From Bacteroidales bacterium (GTDB lineage: Bacteria > Bacteroidota > Bacteroidia > Bacteroidales > UBA10428), in assembly GCA_035299085.1 (NCBI GenBank), contig DATGXG010000060.1, forward strand, positions 1-55,041: a stretch of 55,041 nucleotides of DNA, in the 5' to 3' direction. The number at the start of each line of letters is the position of its first letter. Within the stretch, counting starts at the first letter, position 1. Position numbers and translations under genes: made by a program. Below are positions 52,601 to 55,041 of this stretch, one piece after another. The notes under the pieces were generated by a model that was given only the letters and a program-made list of their open reading frames with translations, ran no database searches and was not told where the DNA came from.

Positions 52601-52627
52601 AATATGAATTACTTTTATATTACTCAT
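49604..52627 (-). CDS. Calcineurin-type phosphoesterase fused to a STAND-like region, cassette gene 1
   Basis: 1007 residues, cytoplasmic. Residues 1-250 are a complete metallophosphoesterase: Asp11/His13 (SDIHFE), Asp52 (TGDLV), Asn89-His90-Asp91 (PGNHD), His209/210 (LMHHP) and His238/240 (NGHIHD). Residues about 345-560 resemble a STAND/NACHT ATPase (QIIAAPQFGLTCYARYLS at about 378-395, a LLLDNW stretch at 440-444 in the Walker B position). However, the P-loop Lys is replaced (GLT for GKT), so nucleotide binding is doubtful. Residues about 600-1007 are helical, repeat-like and possibly sensory. The fold order effector-STAND-sensor is that of prokaryotic immunity or signalling NTPases. I do not know of a described system with these three partners. 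Confidence 0.75.
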   Translation of the reverse strand: MSNIKVIHISDIHFEKNEPENQGLILNSFFDDLKEKESNLNKDSTYCIITGDLVKAGSNEIIYNSFYDAFIVRLVKFVHIKNIFCLPGNHDLNRNIVENNLDSHNETISKEYSESEFNEFIKSNDNILLKKFIPFEKFCNEKLELPHFNLYGYSENLVPEISIFLLNSALCSSGGFNGIIDKGKLKIETTSINKWISETSGRKKVLLMHHPIEHLSNWAQNELKSMIKRDINILINGHIHDQEIVTNYNGSIKICSPQLFSDKNDTLGYSILTFNDTDLVRIEYRQWVKKQRKFMAGRDFSGTDSGILEFVVENKITSDDFITKRLETEFNISMKSYSQTPDWIERTLSTSPPNSTFIKDKCEKFDYINILNNSQNYQIIAAPQFGLTCYARYLSLKSWELNKKFWLYLDCEGWSFSKAISDIDNAILSYEVDRQYIRCLLLDNWRNSMKDASKILAKVKNIFPEIPFIILSNFHDSIIIDGLDSEESHEGFKQLYLKELDRSGLRKLVKYINNKQHIAEENKVLERLNIDLIDLNIHRTPINCLQILIAFINNFENRPVNRSKVFTYILKVIFENPGNLFYGNELDEQNCSFIVGYFCEFLLRRNLETFTEDEFFRETVPFAKKNYNSTNISDLLAVLKNTQIVVNHNGNLRFRFSYWIYYFAASRMKISDEFANYMFDIKHSVYYPEIIEFYSGTDGAREDVVKKLISELERLSAIVHGKIGLKEDIDPFTNIKWSLNETNKGMTQDQLEARVKNSRLPDDIKDVIADNNYDSIKPYHQTIHSFLEDYDVKNLMDLTRSASRALRNSEFISSVLKEELAKSIFHAWNEVTRVLLLIAPILAKNGFGGVGGARFQLTDDFPKEYSECLKKIVIAMPFNIMNWYKDDFFSDKLILLLNKYLIEYPDPKVRHIIALIISCERPATWKESIQMYIESIGKNSYYLGDLFTILSDNYSTKYMIQQELKQTEILIKSCWAKHNTGSPSPGKGTIRKVSNSILPKRNIKDLE

Positions 52628-52966
52628 TTTCGATTCACCTTTTGGAATTTAGTAGGTTTTAAAAATTATACAAATTTTTTACGAGGAAATGTTCTTAGCT
52701 AAACAAGATCATATGGAATACTAAATACATGTGTTTTATATTACCGTTCGGATATACACAGTGGCAATCAGTAAGATTTCCTAACACTATCACACCGCTT
52801 TGAACTGACTGTCAGTGTCATTTTTGGTACCGAAAGATACTGCATAATCAGGCTCATGATTACATTTTGAAATTAATACTTTCTAAATGGATTTTTAATG
52901 GCCTTACAGGGCGCATTTTCAGCGCCCCTTTGGCCATACTTTAACACCCTCGGAATAACAATTGAA
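52628..52966. other. Intergenic, no gene seen; one GC-rich hairpin
   Basis: No ORF of note. GGGCGC (52909-52914) pairs with GCGCCC (52922-52927) around ATTTTCA, a hairpin in an otherwise AT-rich stretch. It is followed by CCCTTTGGCC and does not have a T tract. Confidence 0.4.
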
Positions 52967-53049
52967 TGTTTTGGGTACTGTTTAATACCTCGGGAAGGCA
53001 AAAAGTAACCCTCGGTTGAAATTTTTTTTTTGTTAGGCTTGAAATATAA
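52967..53049. repeat. Direct repeat copy A (~83 bp)
   Basis: TTTTGGGTACTGTTTAATAC continues with GGGAAGGCAAAAAGTAACCC, a T-rich run and GAAATATA. It matches copy B at 54958-55040 with only a few differences. The pair is about 1,990 bp apart and brackets the 326-aa gene. No function is apparent. Confidence 0.8.
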
Positions 53050-53094
53050 ACACTAAAATTTTATGTAATGCCTTTGGCATTAGGAATTTTAACA

Positions 53095-53215
53095 CAAAGA
53101 ACACGAAGTGGGATCGTCACAAAGAACACCAAGTAAAGATCACAAAGAAAATGACTAAGATTAAAACTTTGTGATCTTAGTGAAGATTTCACTTTGTGAA
53201 CTTTGTGGTTGAATA
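53095..53215. repeat. CACAAAGAACACNAAG-type inverted repeat
   Basis: Units CACAAAGAACACGAAGTG and CACAAAGAACACCAAGT on one side face AACTTTGTGATCTTAGTG and ACTTTGTGAACTTTGTGGTT on the other, forming a long imperfect palindrome. A dispersed intergenic element. Confidence 0.65.
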
Positions 53216-53267
53216 ACATCTGCTTTAGCGGAGGCGTACTGTTTGTTGACTAAAGTCAACCGGATTT

Positions 53268-53430
53268 ATACCGCCCAGCCACGGAGTGGCGATATCTTTG
53301 TAGTAATTGCTGTGATTTTGGAACGCTTGAGCCACGCTAGTGGCGGCATCTTATGATTTCGCCACTAGCGTGGCTCTGTGTTTACAGGAAGCGTTCATAC
53401 TACAAAGATACCGCCACTAGCGTGGCTATT
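53268..53430. repeat. MITE-like inverted-repeat element, copy A
   Basis: A 163-bp element. Its left end ATACCGCCCAGCCACGGAGT leads into GATATCTTTGTAGTA. The right end TACTACAAAGATACCGCCAC leads into TAGCGTGGC, so both halves pair. Two internal palindromes of the type GCCACTAGCGTGGC lie in the middle. A second copy follows at 53663-53826. There is no transposase. Confidence 0.8.
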
Positions 53431-53539
53431 GCTTAAACCTTCGGTTTAAGCGTAGGAACCGGTCATCGCAATGACGATATGAGTTAGGCAGTGCTTAAAT
53501 CGGAGCACCCGCTGAAAGCAAAGCTTTCAGGCATTCGTG

Positions 53540-53650
53540 TGCATTCGTTTTAATTTTTTATTCGTCTTTAATTCGTGGTTAATTGTTTTGAGCCATTTAG
53601 TCTTATTAATTAGGTATTATTAGTTTTGATTTGTGCATTCGTGGCAAGTT
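53540..53650. repeat. ATTCGTG-rich spacer sequence
   Basis: AT-rich sequence with repeated CATTCGTG and AATTCGTGGT words, of the loose kind seen between genes in this phylum. It separates the two MITE-like copies. No gene is seen. Confidence 0.4.
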
Positions 53651-53662
53651 AAGGCCGCTAAT

Positions 53663-53826
53663 ATACCGCCCAGCCACGGAGTGGCGATATCTTTGTAGTA
53701 ATATCTATGATACTGGAACACATGAGCCACGCTAGTGGCGGCATCTCAAGATTTCGCCACTAACGTGGCTCTGTGTTTAAAGGGAAACGTTCTTACTACA
53801 AAGATACCGCCACTAACGTGGCTATT
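53663..53826. repeat. MITE-like inverted-repeat element, copy B
   Basis: Same structure as copy A with scattered substitutions (CACTAACGTGGC in place of CACTAGCGTGGC on one side). It ends 25 bp before the stop of the 326-aa gene and, being AT-light and palindromic, could also act as that gene's transcription end. Confidence 0.8.
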
Positions 53827-53850
53827 TGATCCGAATTCTCCAGTTTTATT

Positions 53851-54831
53851 CTATTTGTCAATGAATTTTATATCATCCAAATAAATAGTACATCCATTAG
53901 GATTCCAGGCCCTATCAGTTACCCAACAAAATCCACCAATCATGGAGGTTAAATTATCGTCGCTTGTAAAATCAATCCTGTATTCCTGCCAATTAGCTGT
54001 AAGCGTGATGACACCAGTTGTTCTGGCAGGATTTACACTATCACTATATTTTCCGGTCACACCACCGACTTTGAATTCTGCCTTTTCTCCACCGTGATTG
54101 CCCTTTGCCATGAATACTAAACTTTTCGCACATGAAAAATCGTATTTAATTGGGTCAGGCCTTGACTCTCCCCACTTGCAACCATAACAGAACCAGTAAA
54201 TACCTGCCCCTATCCAGCCATCGTTTTGGCACGGTTCCTTAGTTCTTGCTGAATATTCGATTTTCGTGCAGGTTTCTCCGGAATACGGGGCTAAATTGCA
54301 TTCTGTATCCATTTTTAAATCATTTGTGTTACACATAAATCCACTTGGAATAAAATATTCTTCAACATTAATAACATAAGGAGATGGACAAGGAGGAGTT
54401 TTTACAGTGATAAAAAAAACTGAAGAGTGGGCCAAACCATTTTCACCTGTGCCAATTAAAGTAAATTGATACTTGCCCGGGGCAACATTGCTACCTACTT
54501 CTATCATTACCTTGCTATCAAAGTCTGGTAATGTAGGAGCTTCAGGGCTAAAAGTAAACCTTATATCCTGTTGCTGTCCTTGTGTTTCAAGATTAACAGG
54601 TTTTTTGAAATCAAATCCCAGAATAGAAGCATTCTTTATTGATGCATTGGTTTCGCTTCTGCCTCCCTGAAACACGACAATTTCCAATGGTTTAATGTTA
54701 ACCTCAAAATGCGGCTTGCAAACAGAATAAAGTTCGTTACCAAAAAATATAGCTAAAATTGCAATGATGGTTCCAATAATAAATCTCCAATCTTTCCAAA
54801 TTGGATTTGCGGTTGCTTTTGTTCGTGCCAT
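53851..54831 (-). CDS. Membrane-anchored protein with beta-sandwich and jelly-roll domains
   Basis: 326 residues. A short basic N-terminus is followed by one transmembrane helix (about residues 17-35, FIIGTIIAILAIFFGNELYS) that is not cleaved, so the bulk is extracytoplasmic. Residues about 45-145 read as an Ig-like/COG1470-type sandwich (NLETQGQQQDIRFTFSPE, GKYQFTLIGTGENG). Residues about 160-326 contain eight or more Cys and a CBM-type jelly-roll ending (EYRIDFTSDDNLTSMIGGF, CTIYLDDIKFIDK). It is flanked by repeats on both sides and is less AT-rich than the phosphoesterase cassette. Possibly an adhesive or glycan-binding membrane protein. Confidence 0.7.
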   Translation of the reverse strand: MARTKATANPIWKDWRFIIGTIIAILAIFFGNELYSVCKPHFEVNIKPLEIVVFQGGRSETNASIKNASILGFDFKKPVNLETQGQQQDIRFTFSPEAPTLPDFDSKVMIEVGSNVAPGKYQFTLIGTGENGLAHSSVFFITVKTPPCPSPYVINVEEYFIPSGFMCNTNDLKMDTECNLAPYSGETCTKIEYSARTKEPCQNDGWIGAGIYWFCYGCKWGESRPDPIKYDFSCAKSLVFMAKGNHGGEKAEFKVGGVTGKYSDSVNPARTTGVITLTANWQEYRIDFTSDDNLTSMIGGFCWVTDRAWNPNGCTIYLDDIKFIDK

Positions 54832-54957
54832 TGTTTTAAAATTTTATTTCATTAATAATTTGTAGCTATTTACAAGTCCGGCCGATTTTATAAAGTGACC
54901 CCATGAGCGCATCATGTCCCCGCCAATGAGCCGTTGCATAGATGGAAGCTTCCTGAT

Positions 54958-55040
54958 TGTTTTTGGTACTGTTTAATACCGCGGGAAGGCAAAAAGTAAC
55001 CCTCGGTTGAATATTTTTTTTGATAAGATTGAAATATAAC
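54958..55040. repeat. Direct repeat copy B (~83 bp)
   Basis: Near-identical to 52967-53049 (see copy A), reading TTTTTGGTACTGTTTAATAC, then GGGAAGGCAAAAAGTAACCC and GAAATATAAC. It reaches the end of the window, so the matching region may extend further. Confidence 0.8.
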
Positions 55041-55041
55041 C

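Noticed and set aside
1..55041. tRNA, rRNA, riboswitch, IS or integrase
   Set aside because: I looked for the TTCGA-type T-loop and acceptor pairs, conserved riboswitch cores and transposase motifs and saw none; this is by eye and not exhaustive.

Overview
The window looks like a chromosomal segment of a Bacteroidota bacterium, most likely an environmental Bacteroidales/Marinilabiliales-type polysaccharide degrader; I cannot name the genus. The evidence is a SusC/SusD pair, a GH97 enzyme, a DUF5916 outer-membrane protein, a TPR/DUF6377-type regulator, Por-secretion (T9SS) C-terminal sorting domains, many lipoproteins and the near absence of strong Shine-Dalgarno sites. No rRNA, tRNA, IS transposase, integrase or CRISPR array was seen.

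Layout. (1) 1-10,600: housekeeping and accessory enzymes: an esterase/metallo-beta-lactamase-fold pair, a DUF985 cupin, an oligopeptidase B, a tandem VOC protein, and an AraC regulator followed by YceI and a YgiD-type dioxygenase. A 39-codon membrane-peptide gene abuts the oligopeptidase gene. (2) 10,600-18,000: a ChaA-like cation/proton antiporter, a large secreted protein of unknown function, an aldehyde dehydrogenase, and a DUF5916 protein whose signal peptide is only recovered if translation starts at CTG. (3) 18,200-32,500: a polysaccharide-utilization locus with a membrane TPR regulator, a secreted beta-helix (GH87/mycodextranase-like) protein, a candidate surface glycan-binding protein, SusC, SusD, a GH97 with inverting alpha-glucosidase residues, and a double ThuA-domain protein. 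Together these suggest uptake and hydrolysis of an alpha-glucan. (4) 32,560-36,790: a cysteine-rich MarR regulator, a MATE exporter and a bifunctional glutathione synthetase, with an operator-like triple half-site upstream. (5) 36,800-47,300: small secreted proteins, an XRE regulator with two paralogous seven-helix membrane proteins, a serine hydrolase pair, an S41 protease and a lipoprotein. Three arrays of a 51-54 bp repeat and a fragment of a cupin gene show local duplication and rearrangement here. (6) 47,384-52,627: a visibly AT-rich three-gene cassette. It encodes a 1007-residue protein with an intact calcineurin-type phosphoesterase domain joined to a STAND-like region with a degenerate P-loop, plus two membrane proteins. 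This is the best candidate for an undescribed (possibly defence) system. (7) 52,630-55,041: long non-coding repeats (MITE-like copies and approximately 80 bp direct repeats) around one more membrane-anchored protein.

Protein family calls come from reading motifs, not from searches. Residue numbers refer to the start codon chosen in each entry.
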